Shown here: piece by piece, positions 31,181 through 38,091 of the stretch
How positions within the stretch are numbered: the stretch's first letter is position 1
Layout: every line of letters begins with the position of its first letter
Assembly: GCF_002086675.1 (NCBI RefSeq)
Contig: NZ_MVIF01000052.1
Span: forward strand, 1-38,091
Source of the DNA: Mycobacterium persicum
GTDB taxonomy: Bacteria > Actinomycetota > Actinomycetes > Mycobacteriales > Mycobacteriaceae
Direction of reading: 5' to 3'
DNA length: 38,091 bases
Notes under the pieces: generated by a model
Told to the model about the DNA's origin: nothing
Databases searched by the model: none
What the model saw: only the letters and a program-made list of their open reading frames with translations
Program-made: the position numbers and the translations under genes

Positions 31181-32796
31181 GGTGCCGGAACCCGCCGCGT
31201 CACTTGCTCTCTGGCCCACCGATAATTCGGCTTGCCGTTGCCCAGACGCTGGATGTGCTCGACGACGATGAACGCCTTCGGGGCCTTGAAATGCGCCAGC
31301 TGCGAGGTGCAGAAGGCGTACAGCGCCGGTTCACCGACGGGGGCATCCGGGCGTAACACGACCAGCGCGACCACTTCCTGTCCCCAGCGCTCGCTGGGCC
31401 GTCCTAGCACCAGAGCGTCGGCAACGCCGGGATGTGCGCGCAGCACGTCCTCGACCTCTTCGACGAACACTTTCTCGCCACCGGTGTTCACCACCAGCGA
31501 GTCGCGGCCGAATAACCGGATGGTTCCGTCCTTCTCGAGGCAAGCCCGGTCGCCCGGTATCACCACACGCTGGCCCGCGATCTCGGGAAAAGTACGTTGG
31601 GTGGCTTCGGCGTCGTCGAAGTATCCCAGTGGGATCCGGCCGATTCTGGCCGCCCAGCCGATCTCGGGCTCACCGGGCCGCAGGAATCGGCTGCGGTCCG
31701 CGGAGACGACGGTTGCGCCGATTCTGGGTTCGAAGGTTTCGCTGGCGGTGCCGTCGCGGCTGTACCCGAATGCCATGTTGCCGGTCTCCGACGAGCCGTA
31801 GCCCTCGATGATGGTGGCCTGCGGCAGCAACTCCATCAGTGCCCGTTTGTATTTCGCGTTGGTGGCCGCCCCACCCGTGCCCATCGAGTGCACCGACGAC
31901 AGGTGGTAGGTGCGGTTCCGCAGTTCGTCGACCAGCGGTGCGGCGTATGCGTCGCCAACCATGGTGATCATGCCCACCTGTTCGCGCTCGGCGGTAGCCC
32001 AGACCGACCGCGCGTCGAGCCGGTTGCGGTCGTCGTACATGACGACGGTGAGGCCGTGCAGAAGAGCCGCGAACGCGGTCCACATCCCGGCCGCATGCAT
32101 GAGCGGTGAAACAGCGAACCATGGCGGCCCGCCTACGCGCGCCAGCTGATGGATCTCTTCGACGCCCGCGTGGTCGGCGCCGACCATCGACGTCACGTAG
32201 ATATCGCTTTGGCGCCACAGCACTCCCTTGGGGCGTCCTGTCGTTCCACCGGTGCACATCATGATCAGATCATCCGGCGAACCCGCAACCGTGCGGTCAG
32301 CGGCACAGGTTGCCAGCGCGTCGTCGAGCGAAACCGCGCCCGGCAGTTCGGCAGCGCCGCTCGCGTCGTCGATGGATATGAGTAGCTCGGTGTCGTGGGG
32401 CGGCAACACTTCGGCGAATCGGGCACCGAGCGAACGATGGTAGATGACAGCGCGCGGCTTGACATAGTCGAGCAGCTCAGCGATCTCACGCGGCGAGTAG
32501 TGGTGGTTCACATTGACCGGCACGACGCGCGCCTTGAGGCAGCCGATCACCATGTCGGGATACAGGTCGTTGTACATGATCAGGGCCACCCGGTCCTGAC
32601 CGCATTCCCACCGCTGCAGCGTCTCGCGCGACTTGTGGACTCCGAAACCATTGCCGTGCAGGTAGTTTGCCAACCGGTTCGTTCGCGCCGCCGACTCGGC
32701 GAAGGTGCTGCGGCGCGGCCCGCACACCGTCATCTGGTGATCCGGAATGACCTCCGCGATGGCGTCCAGCACGGCGCCGATAGTCCATTGGGGCAC
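31177..32796 (-). CDS. Acyl-CoA synthetase (FadD, ANL superfamily)
   Basis: 539 residues from the GTG at 32796 (AGGAAAG just upstream, 8 bases after the previous stop); the frame continuing to 33024 overlaps the neighbouring gene. The P-loop TGGTTGRPKG (182-191), YGSSETG, and GDRACLEKDGTIRLFGRDS with TGGEKVFVEEVE are the ANL adenylation motifs. A late lysine lies in GNGKPNYRW. The enzyme should adenylate a carboxylic acid with ATP and attach CoA, starting the pathway encoded by this operon. Its acyl pocket cannot be read reliably, but the dehydrogenase pair downstream suggests a bulky acid. It ends with an ATGA overlap with the amidohydrolase. Confidence 0.92.
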   Translation of the reverse strand: MPQWTIGAVLDAIAEVIPDHQMTVCGPRRSTFAESAARTNRLANYLHGNGFGVHKSRETLQRWECGQDRVALIMYNDLYPDMVIGCLKARVVPVNVNHHYSPREIAELLDYVKPRAVIYHRSLGARFAEVLPPHDTELLISIDDASGAAELPGAVSLDDALATCAADRTVAGSPDDLIMMCTGGTTGRPKGVLWRQSDIYVTSMVGADHAGVEEIHQLARVGGPPWFAVSPLMHAAGMWTAFAALLHGLTVVMYDDRNRLDARSVWATAEREQVGMITMVGDAYAAPLVDELRNRTYHLSSVHSMGTGGAATNAKYKRALMELLPQATIIEGYGSSETGNMAFGYSRDGTASETFEPRIGATVVSADRSRFLRPGEPEIGWAARIGRIPLGYFDDAEATQRTFPEIAGQRVVIPGDRACLEKDGTIRLFGRDSLVVNTGGEKVFVEEVEDVLRAHPGVADALVLGRPSERWGQEVVALVVLRPDAPVGEPALYAFCTSQLAHFKAPKAFIVVEHIQRLGNGKPNYRWAREQVTRRVPAP

Positions 32797-32804
32797 GTTC
32801 TTTC

Positions 32805-34004
32805 CTAGGTCGCCGCAGACACCGTGACGCCGAGGAAGGCCAACGCGTTGTCGCGCATGATTTTTCGGGTGTCGGCTTCGCTGAACGCGGCAAGTTCCCC
32901 GGTGAACGACAGGGGCGACTCCAGACCTTCGCCGTGCGGCCAGTCCGAGCCGAACACAATGCGATCGACGCCGATTTTGTCGGCCAGCAACTCGAGATCT
33001 TCCTCGTAGTAGGGTGACACCCACACGTGCTCGCGCAACGTCTCGACGGGATCGTTGGGAAACGAGCGCGGATGCTGGTTAGCCAACTTCTTGAGCCGCT
33101 TGGCGAGCCGATGCACCCATTCCGAACCGTTCTCGATGCTGGCCACCCGGAGTGCGGGATGACGATCGAAAACACCGTGGACGATCAGCGAAGCCATGGT
33201 GTCATGGATGGCACGATCGTCGACGAGTATCTTGTCCAGCGGGTCCGGCGGTGCCGAGAACGGTTCGAAGGTTTCCTTTCCGCCCCACATTGCTGCGATT
33301 TTCAGATAGCCGCTGTCGCCCAGGTGGAAGGCCACCGGTACGCCGGCTTCGGCCAGCCGCGCCCACGCCGGGTCGTGCGAGCGGTGGCCCAGCGAGCGGT
33401 TCTTCGCAATACCGGGAACCGGCGCCGGACGCACATGCACCAGTCGTGCACCGCGTGCGAGCACGAAATCGATCTCTCTGACCGCTTCTTCGGGGTCGGC
33501 CAACGAGATCATCGGCGCGGCAAGGATGCGATGGTCCGGGCGGTCGAAACCCCAATCCTCGTCGAGCCACAGGTTGAAGGCATGCAGGGATGCCATCGTC
33601 GCCTCGATGTCACCCCGGAGCGCTTCCTCGACTCCGCAGCCGAAGGTCGGGAAAACCAGAATCGTTTCGATGCCTTGGCTTTCGAGCACGGCAACGCGTG
33701 CCTCCCGGTGCTGGTACTCCGGCCGCAGCCTCTCGACCCTCATCAGCGACGCCGAATCCACGCCCTCGGGAATCTCGCCGCGGAACAGCACGTCCAGGCA
33801 GCCCGGCACGATGATCGGGTCGAAGGTCGGATTGGGGATGAATCGGTTGACGCGGTCGCCGATGATGGCCTGGGTGTGGCGGCCGTCGCTGAACATCTGC
33901 ACCCCACGCCGGCGGAACCGCTTGTCCAGATGGCGGGTGAACGCATCCAGCGGTTCGTAGTAGTGGTTGTCGACGTCGATCGCCAGGTAATTCAAGTGCC
34001 CCAT
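32805..34004 (-). CDS. Amidohydrolase-2 family protein (DNHxYEP type)
   Basis: 399 residues. The N-terminus LAIDVDNHYYEPLDAFTRHLD shares the DNHxYEP signature with the protein at 3534, and IENGSEWVHRL and IVFGSDWPHGEG correspond to its later motifs, so the two are paralogues of the same subgroup. HVRPAPVPGIAKNRSLG is also common to both. The barrel has the expected late His and Asp ligands. It lies directly upstream of FadD (8-base gap) and downstream of the enoyl-CoA hydratase in one operon. Its presence with a second, shorter amidohydrolase suggests two hydrolytic or decarboxylating steps in the pathway. Confidence 0.89.
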   Translation of the reverse strand: MGHLNYLAIDVDNHYYEPLDAFTRHLDKRFRRRGVQMFSDGRHTQAIIGDRVNRFIPNPTFDPIIVPGCLDVLFRGEIPEGVDSASLMRVERLRPEYQHREARVAVLESQGIETILVFPTFGCGVEEALRGDIEATMASLHAFNLWLDEDWGFDRPDHRILAAPMISLADPEEAVREIDFVLARGARLVHVRPAPVPGIAKNRSLGHRSHDPAWARLAEAGVPVAFHLGDSGYLKIAAMWGGKETFEPFSAPPDPLDKILVDDRAIHDTMASLIVHGVFDRHPALRVASIENGSEWVHRLAKRLKKLANQHPRSFPNDPVETLREHVWVSPYYEEDLELLADKIGVDRIVFGSDWPHGEGLESPLSFTGELAAFSEADTRKIMRDNALAFLGVTVSAAT

Positions 34005-34012
34005 GATCGTCC

Positions 34013-34840
34013 CTATTCCGATGTGAGCGACGGAAACCGCGGTTGCCGCTTCTGCAGGAAACTCACGATTCCTTCGACCACGTCTGGCCTCGGCATCGCC
34101 TCGCGCAGCCGAACTTCAGCGCGGGCGGTGGCTTCGATGAGATCGCCAGTGGCGTCGCCGTAGACTTGGCGCTTGATCACCGCCATCGACGCCGGCGAGC
34201 AGTTGCGGGCGATGTCCTCCGCATACTCGAGAGCGCGCTTCATCACATCCTCGGGCGCGACGACTTCCTTGACCAGGCCCAGCTCTGCGGCCTCCTCGGC
34301 AAAAAACGTTCGGCCGCTCAACAACAGGTCTAGTGCGACCGCCCAGCTTGTCAAGCGCGGAAGTATCCAGGAGATGCCGAACTCGGCGATCAGCCCGCGC
34401 CGGGCGAACACGGCCGCGAACTTCGCCCCGGCGGCGGCAAATCGAACGTCGCACATCAGCGCCTGCGTCAGACCGATGCCCGCGCAGGGACCGTTGATCG
34501 CGGCGATCACCGGCTTGCGAAGCGTCGTCACGAAATGGGGCGGGCGTTCACCGACCAAATCGGCCAGATCGGTCTGACGTGCCGTCGCCATGGTGACGCC
34601 GTATCCCGCCGCCGAATCCGGCGAGCCCAAATAGGCGCCGGCACAGAAGCCCCGGCCCCGGCCGGTCAGCACGATCACCCGGATCTCCGGATCCTGTTCG
34701 GCGCGGTCGAGCGCCGCATAGAACCCCGCGGCAATGTCGGGACCCCAGGCGTTGAGCCGATCGGGACGGTTGAAGGTGAGAATCGCCACCCCGCCGGGGG
34801 TTGCGTCGTAGAGCACCGCATCGTCGGCATCGCTGCTCAT
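34013..34840 (-). CDS. Enoyl-CoA hydratase/isomerase (crotonase family)
   Basis: 275 residues from the ATG at 34840, with GAGGAG about 7 bases upstream; the start at 34870 lies before it. ILTFNRPDRLNAWG, TGRGRGFCAGAYLG and NGPCAGIGLTQALMCD are the crotonase motifs; glycine residues in them form the oxyanion hole for the CoA thioester. LIAEFGISWILPRL places Glu153 near the active site as in the second acidic position of hydratases. The usual CAGADL is CAGAYL, so one conserved Asp is Tyr. The enzyme probably hydrates the double bond made by the FadE pair. It lies 8 bases from the amidohydrolase and 33 bases after the DapA-like gene. Confidence 0.9.
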   Translation of the reverse strand: MSSDADDAVLYDATPGGVAILTFNRPDRLNAWGPDIAAGFYAALDRAEQDPEIRVIVLTGRGRGFCAGAYLGSPDSAAGYGVTMATARQTDLADLVGERPPHFVTTLRKPVIAAINGPCAGIGLTQALMCDVRFAAAGAKFAAVFARRGLIAEFGISWILPRLTSWAVALDLLLSGRTFFAEEAAELGLVKEVVAPEDVMKRALEYAEDIARNCSPASMAVIKRQVYGDATGDLIEATARAEVRLREAMPRPDVVEGIVSFLQKRQPRFPSLTSE

Positions 34841-34873
34841 CGGTGTCTCCTCGGCCCCACCGCGGCGCAAGGG

Positions 34874-35881
34874 TTAGCCATCGATGAGCCCCATCCGACG
34901 GTAGGCAGCCGTGATTTGAGACTTGGCCTCGACCGGCAATTCGGCCTGGGGCGGCCGGGAATGCGGATAGGACCCGATCGGCAGACCCAGCACCGACGCC
35001 GCGTATTTGAACGCACCGCCCCAGTGGGTGAAGTAGTCGGGTCTGCCCGGATAGCAGGTCCACCACGAACCGAGGTCCACGTCTAACTGGTCCAGACCCG
35101 AATCACGTCCATAGTCCATCGCCTCGATGAGCTTGTCCCCCAACACCAAATCCCAGTATTCGGACAATAGCCGCCGCTGCGGCGTCTCCATCAGATAGCC
35201 GGCCGTGCCCAGCTGTGCCGGACAGACGATTCCGGCGCGCAGCCATCCGGCGCGGTAGATCGTCTTGTCGCATTCCCAGAGGACCAGTCCGGGGGCGAGT
35301 TCGTGGAGCAGCCGACTGGCCTGCGGGCGGAAGGCGCCCTCTTTGGTAGCGCATACCGCGGGCACCTCGTGGTAGATGCGCGCACTCTCGGCCGGCGTCA
35401 ACACATAACCTGAAGACGGCGAATTGAACATGCCCAGCGCGATGTCGGTATGTGCGGCGACGTATTTGAAGAATCTCAACACGCCTTCGCCACCGTGCGT
35501 TTCCATCATCGGCGTCTGGATATAGGCGATGTCGGCACCCGCCGCGTGGGCGTGCAGCGTCAGCTCCAGGCAGTCCTTGGCCGTCATCGCCGATGTGCAG
35601 GCCTGTATGACGACATCGGGATTGCATCGACGCCCTTCTTCGATGGCGACCTCGAGCAAGCGTTTCCGCTCCTCGATGGTCAGTGACCAGAATTCCCCGA
35701 TTCCGCTGGTGCACCACAGCATCGGATGTCCGAGATCACCGACGCAATAGCGCACCAGAGTCCGATAGGCATCCCAGTCGATGTCGTCCCCGTCGTGCCC
35801 GCAGAACGGCGTATACAGCGAGTCGCCGATGCCCCGCAACGCGCCCCGCGCCCAGGCACGCGCCTCACCGGCGGTCGCCAC
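34874..35881 (-). CDS. DapA/NAL-superfamily lyase (dihydrodipicolinate-synthase-like)
   Basis: 335 residues from a GTG at 35881. The TIM-barrel class I aldolase pattern is clear: SLYTPFCGHDGDDIDWDAY at the start, WCTSGIGEFWSLTIEER, and AVCATKEGAF with Lys180 as Schiff-base lysine. FNSPSSGYVL replaces the usual YNxP motif, so the helper tyrosine is Phe152. The family includes dihydrodipicolinate synthase, sialic acid lyase and hydratase-aldolases of aromatic degradation such as NahE. Context (FadD, FadE, hydratase, amidohydrolases) favours a catabolic aldolase or hydratase-aldolase that splits a keto-acid, rather than lysine synthesis. It is the first gene of the operon and divergent from the TetR gene. 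Confidence 0.85.
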   Translation of the reverse strand: MATAGEARAWARGALRGIGDSLYTPFCGHDGDDIDWDAYRTLVRYCVGDLGHPMLWCTSGIGEFWSLTIEERKRLLEVAIEEGRRCNPDVVIQACTSAMTAKDCLELTLHAHAAGADIAYIQTPMMETHGGEGVLRFFKYVAAHTDIALGMFNSPSSGYVLTPAESARIYHEVPAVCATKEGAFRPQASRLLHELAPGLVLWECDKTIYRAGWLRAGIVCPAQLGTAGYLMETPQRRLLSEYWDLVLGDKLIEAMDYGRDSGLDQLDVDLGSWWTCYPGRPDYFTHWGGAFKYAASVLGLPIGSYPHSRPPQAELPVEAKSQITAAYRRMGLIDG

Positions 35882-35931
35882 GCTGCCTCAGCCCGGTCAT
35901 GCTCGCCCCGCCCAGCCGCTTATACCAAAAA

Positions 35932-35953
35932 GCCTACGATAGGCATTACAGTA
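35932..35953. promoter_or_regulatory. Operator-like palindrome between the DapA-like operon and TetR
   Basis: GCCTACGATAGGC (35932-35944) has perfect 5-base arms and overlaps TACGAT, a possible -10. The octamer TTACAGTA follows at 35946-35953 and also occurs in the LLM/carboxyltransferase promoter at 26455-26462. A TetR protein encoded just downstream is the natural candidate to bind here. Confidence 0.45.
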
Positions 35954-36052
35954 GCAGACGTAGAGGTGCCCGGAGCAGTGCCGGCCAGCCTGAGCGGCGG
36001 CACCACCAGCACCGCCTACGCAACACCGATCTTCGATGGAGGTAGCCGCGTA

Positions 36053-36838
36053 GTGGCAAAGCAGGCAACCGCCGACAAACGTCAGCGGCGCGAGCGCGGG
36101 TCCATCAATCCAGACGACATCATCACCGGCGCATTCGAACTGGCAGAGCAGGTGTCCATCGACAACCTGAGCATGCCGCTGCTCGGCAAACACCTCGGAG
36201 TAGGCGTCACCAGCATCTACTGGTACTTCCGGAAGAAGGACGATCTGCTCAACGCGATGACCGATCGCGCCTTGAGCAAGTACGTCTTTGCCACCCCGTA
36301 CGTGGAGGCCGACGACTGGCGTGAGACCTTGCGCAATCATGCCCGGCTGATGCGGAAGACCTTCATGGGCAACCCGATACTGTGCGATCTGATCCTCATC
36401 CGGTCGGCGCTCAGTCCCAGGGCCGCCAGGCTTGGCGCCCAGGAGATGGAGCGGGCCATCGCGAATCTGGTGCAGGCAGGGCTGTCTCCCGAGGACGCCT
36501 TCGACACGTACGCCGCGGTCTCGCTTCACGTGCGCGGGTCGGTGGTGCTGCATCGACTCAACGAGAGGCACCAGTCCGCCGACAGCGGGCCACGCGCCCT
36601 CGAAGACGCCATGGAGATCGACCCGCAAACCACACCGTTGATCGCCCGGGTCACCGGGAAGGGACACCGCATCGCGACCCCTGATGAGGCCAACTTCGAA
36701 TACGGCCTCAACTGCATCCTCGATCACGCCGGCCGGTTGATCGAGGAACGGGCGAAAGCAGCCAAACCGTCTTCAGCGCAACGCAAACCGACCAAGTCGT
36801 CCGTGCCGAGGAAACGGACCAGGACCGGTGACGGCTAA
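36053..36838 (+). CDS. TetR-family transcriptional regulator
   Basis: 261 residues from a GTG at 36053 with GGAGGT 9 bases upstream; the frame is open far upstream, across the divergent operon, without support. Residues 15-70 form the DNA-binding domain: INPDDIITGAFELAEQVS, then MPLLGKHLGVGVTSIYWYFRKKDDLL. The C-terminal ligand domain covers about 80-225, and the final 25 residues are a basic tail (KPSSAQRKPTKSSVPRKR). Divergent from the catabolic operon, it probably represses that operon and itself through the palindrome at 35932, and perhaps the LLM/carboxyltransferase promoter. The inducer is likely a pathway acid or its CoA ester. Confidence 0.9.
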   Translation: MAKQATADKRQRRERGSINPDDIITGAFELAEQVSIDNLSMPLLGKHLGVGVTSIYWYFRKKDDLLNAMTDRALSKYVFATPYVEADDWRETLRNHARLMRKTFMGNPILCDLILIRSALSPRAARLGAQEMERAIANLVQAGLSPEDAFDTYAAVSLHVRGSVVLHRLNERHQSADSGPRALEDAMEIDPQTTPLIARVTGKGHRIATPDEANFEYGLNCILDHAGRLIEERAKAAKPSSAQRKPTKSSVPRKRTRTGDG

Positions 36839-37194
36839 GAAACCCGCATCCACAGTTTGCAGTTTCTGGTCTCGAAAGCCGCGACCGTTGCCGGGATCGT
36901 CACATACATCGGACCCATCGAGGTATTCGAGTTCACAATGTCCTCGGCGCTGGCCGCGGGTGTGCTGTGCATCAACCACGAGCAGGTTGAGAGCTCGGAC
37001 ACCCGGCCGAACACCAGGATAAGCGGATTCGACGGTCCCTCGGTGCGGTAAGTACCTGGGGCGATGTCAGTCCCCACCTGAAAAACTCCGTCGCCGGGGA
37101 TCTGGTCGCCTGGTTCGGCACCGGCCGGGGACGCGAGCGATATCGCGGCCACGCAGGCAACCAGCGCGGCTGACGCTCGGGATGCATGACGCAT
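36835..37194 (-). CDS. Small secreted protein
   Basis: 119 residues. A signal peptide occupies residues 1-26 (ASAALVACVAAISLASPAGA), with cleavage expected after AGA. The mature part reads VGTDIAPGTYRTEGP, VFGRVSELSTCSWL, and VTIPATVAAFETRNCKLWMRV, with two cysteines that could form a disulfide. The pattern (a GTDIxPGTYR strand, a late VTI and a final CxxW) recurs in actinobacterial secreted proteins of unknown function. The stop overlaps that of the convergent TetR gene by about 4 bases, so the two genes share a terminator-free junction. The role is unknown. Confidence 0.82.
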   Translation of the reverse strand: MRHASRASAALVACVAAISLASPAGAEPGDQIPGDGVFQVGTDIAPGTYRTEGPSNPLILVFGRVSELSTCSWLMHSTPAASAEDIVNSNTSMGPMYVTIPATVAAFETRNCKLWMRVS

Positions 37195-37210
37195 TTCGTC
37201 CTCTTCAATC

Positions 37211-37294
37211 TGGCTCGGCCTAGCGGCAGCCTATACCCCCGCCAGCACCCGATAGCGTCGAATGGCTCGGCCTAATCGCCGTAGCCTCGGCCTA
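37211..37294. repeat. TGGCTCGGCCTA direct repeats
   Basis: TGGCTCGGCCTA is present at 37211-37222 and 37263-37274, and GCCTCGGCCTA at 37284-37294, where its last bases form the GntR stop codon. Three near-identical copies in 84 bases lie between the GntR stop and the secreted-protein gene. Function unknown. Confidence 0.5.
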
Positions 37295-37987
37295 GCCGCG
37301 ATGCGCCGGGTGCTCCGTTTCTGCCACCACCCCACGCGCAATCAGATGCTCGATCAACGGAATTGCGCTGGCGGCGAGATGGTCGGCCATGGCGGCGCGG
37401 GCCAGCTTGTCGTCGCGCTTCGCCAGTGCGGACAGTATCCGCCGATGATGCTTGATCGCCCGGGCCGGCCAATGCTCGATGCTGGGAAACACCGATTCGG
37501 GTGCGTAACGGGTGATCTGAGACATCAATTGCGCCAGCTTCGGCGAGCCGGCCGCAATATTGATGGCTCGGTGAAACTCATGGTTGAGCTGGACCGTCCG
37601 CTCGTCGTCGGCGGCGGCGTAAGCTTCCTCGAGCTGTGCCTGGATCCGCCTGAGGTCACGCAGCTGCTGGTCGCTGATGCTGATCGCGGCCCTCGCCGCC
37701 AGCTCGCCGCCCACGTGCGCCTGCACGTTGGCGACGTCGGCGAGGTCGCGTTTGGTCACCGGCAACACCACAAACCCCCGCCGTGGCTGCTGGGCAACCA
37801 ATCCTTCGGCGCGTAACGCGAACAACGCCTCACGCACCGGTGTCACGCTGATTCCCAATTCCGCGGCCAGCTGATCGAGGCGAATGTAGTTGCCCGCGGC
37901 GTAGCTGCCGTCGTAAATCCTCTTGCGGACAAAGTTCGCCACATCGTCGGAAAGCTGGGGTCGCGCAGCGAAATCGGGGACAGTCAT
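37292..37987 (-). CDS. GntR-family regulator, FCD (FadR) subfamily
   Basis: 231 residues. Residues 10-75 form the winged helix: FVRKRIYDGSYAAGNYIRLDQ, LGISVTPVREALFALRAEGLV and RRGFVVLPVT are characteristic of GntR proteins. The C-terminal FCD domain (about 85-215) has NHEFHRAI, HHRRILSAL and MADHL, giving the histidines that usually bind a metal beside an organic-acid ligand. The gene starts 4 bases after the stop of the acyl-CoA dehydrogenase at the window edge, on the same strand, so it is co-transcribed with it and probably controls that operon in response to a carboxylic or fatty acid. Confidence 0.92.
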   Translation of the reverse strand: MTVPDFAARPQLSDDVANFVRKRIYDGSYAAGNYIRLDQLAAELGISVTPVREALFALRAEGLVAQQPRRGFVVLPVTKRDLADVANVQAHVGGELAARAAISISDQQLRDLRRIQAQLEEAYAAADDERTVQLNHEFHRAINIAAGSPKLAQLMSQITRYAPESVFPSIEHWPARAIKHHRRILSALAKRDDKLARAAMADHLAASAIPLIEHLIARGVVAETEHPAHRG

Positions 37988-37991
37988 GCCG

Positions 37992-38091
37992 TCAGATCCG
38001 ATACTCGTCGAGCAGCCGCTTGCTGATGATGGACTTCTGTATTTCGCTGGTACCCTCGCCGATCAGCAGGAACGGCGCATCGCGCATCAGC
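37992..38091 (-). CDS. Acyl-CoA dehydrogenase, C-terminal end (gene continues past window)
   Basis: Only the last 32 residues are visible: APFLLIGEGTSEIQKSIISK then RLLDEYRI. GEGTSEIQK is the conserved C-terminal ACAD motif, in which the Glu corresponds to the catalytic base of medium-chain enzymes. In contrast to the FadE proteins at 11792 and 28061, that Glu is present, so this looks like an ordinary homomeric dehydrogenase. The gene lies upstream of the GntR regulator on the minus strand. Confidence 0.85.
   Translation of the reverse strand, partial: LMRDAPFLLIGEGTSEIQKSIISKRLLDEYRI

Noticed and set aside
32797..33024. N-terminal extension of the FadD frame
   Set aside because: It overlaps the upstream amidohydrolase, while a GTG with a ribosome site at 32796 gives the normal FadD start.
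35726..36052. Upstream extension of the TetR frame
   Set aside because: It crosses the divergent DapA-like gene and the palindromic promoter; the GTG at 36053 has a proper ribosome site.

Overview
This window is mycobacterial chromosome, most likely from a slow-growing non-tuberculous species. The evidence is high GC content, PE and PPE genes, a PE-PPE-domain protein, two Mce-associated membrane proteins and a four-domain sigma-factor regulator that closely resemble M. tuberculosis Rv1363c, Rv1362c and Rv1364c (recognised from memory of those proteins), and many fadE/fadD-type lipid genes. I see no rRNA, tRNA, CRISPR array or complete insertion sequence.

1-2.4 kb: the 3' part of a PE-PPE-domain gene, a 440-base stretch without a gene, then a Phd/YefM-type antitoxin followed immediately by a zeta-type kinase toxin. 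2.4-4.8 kb: a TetR regulator fused to a hotdog thioesterase-like domain and a downstream amidohydrolase. A 17-bp operator-like motif lies in front of both. 4.8-8.6 kb: a stress and signalling block with a hemerythrin, a possible small ORF, a GAF-ANTAR protein and the PAS-phosphatase-kinase-STAS regulator. SigF-like promoter sequences lie in the intergenic region. 8.6-14.2 kb: a MarR regulator divergent from a PE-PPE-MFS operon, then an acyl-CoA dehydrogenase pair. This block separates the Rv1364c-like gene from the Rv1363c/Rv1362c-like pair at 14.4-15.7 kb.

15.7-23.2 kb: a hormone-sensitive-lipase-type hydrolase whose nucleophile serine is replaced by aspartate, a decayed Rieske/amidohydrolase/amidohydrolase tract, a divergent cytochrome P450, an SDR and VOC pair, another SDR and a Tat-type lipoprotein serine hydrolase. 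23.5-25.4 kb: a PPE of PPW type with an AT-rich hydrophobic insert, preceded by a 40-codon PE remnant, and a P450 fragment.

25.4-36.8 kb: a coherent acyl-CoA catabolic island. It holds an F420-type LLM oxidoreductase divergent from an acyl-CoA carboxyltransferase. Next comes a minus-strand operon encoding a DapA-like lyase, enoyl-CoA hydratase, amidohydrolase, acyl-CoA synthetase, a second amidohydrolase and two acyl-CoA dehydrogenases, with a TetR regulator divergent from it. The gene set fits activation of a carboxylic acid to a CoA thioester, dehydrogenation, hydration, C-C cleavage and decarboxylation or hydrolysis; the substrate cannot be read from sequence. The window ends with a small secreted protein, a GntR/FCD regulator and the 3' end of another acyl-CoA dehydrogenase.

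Several loci are decayed (Rieske/amidohydrolases, P450 fragment, PE fragment), so parts of this accessory region are being lost while others keep tight, overlapping operon structure.
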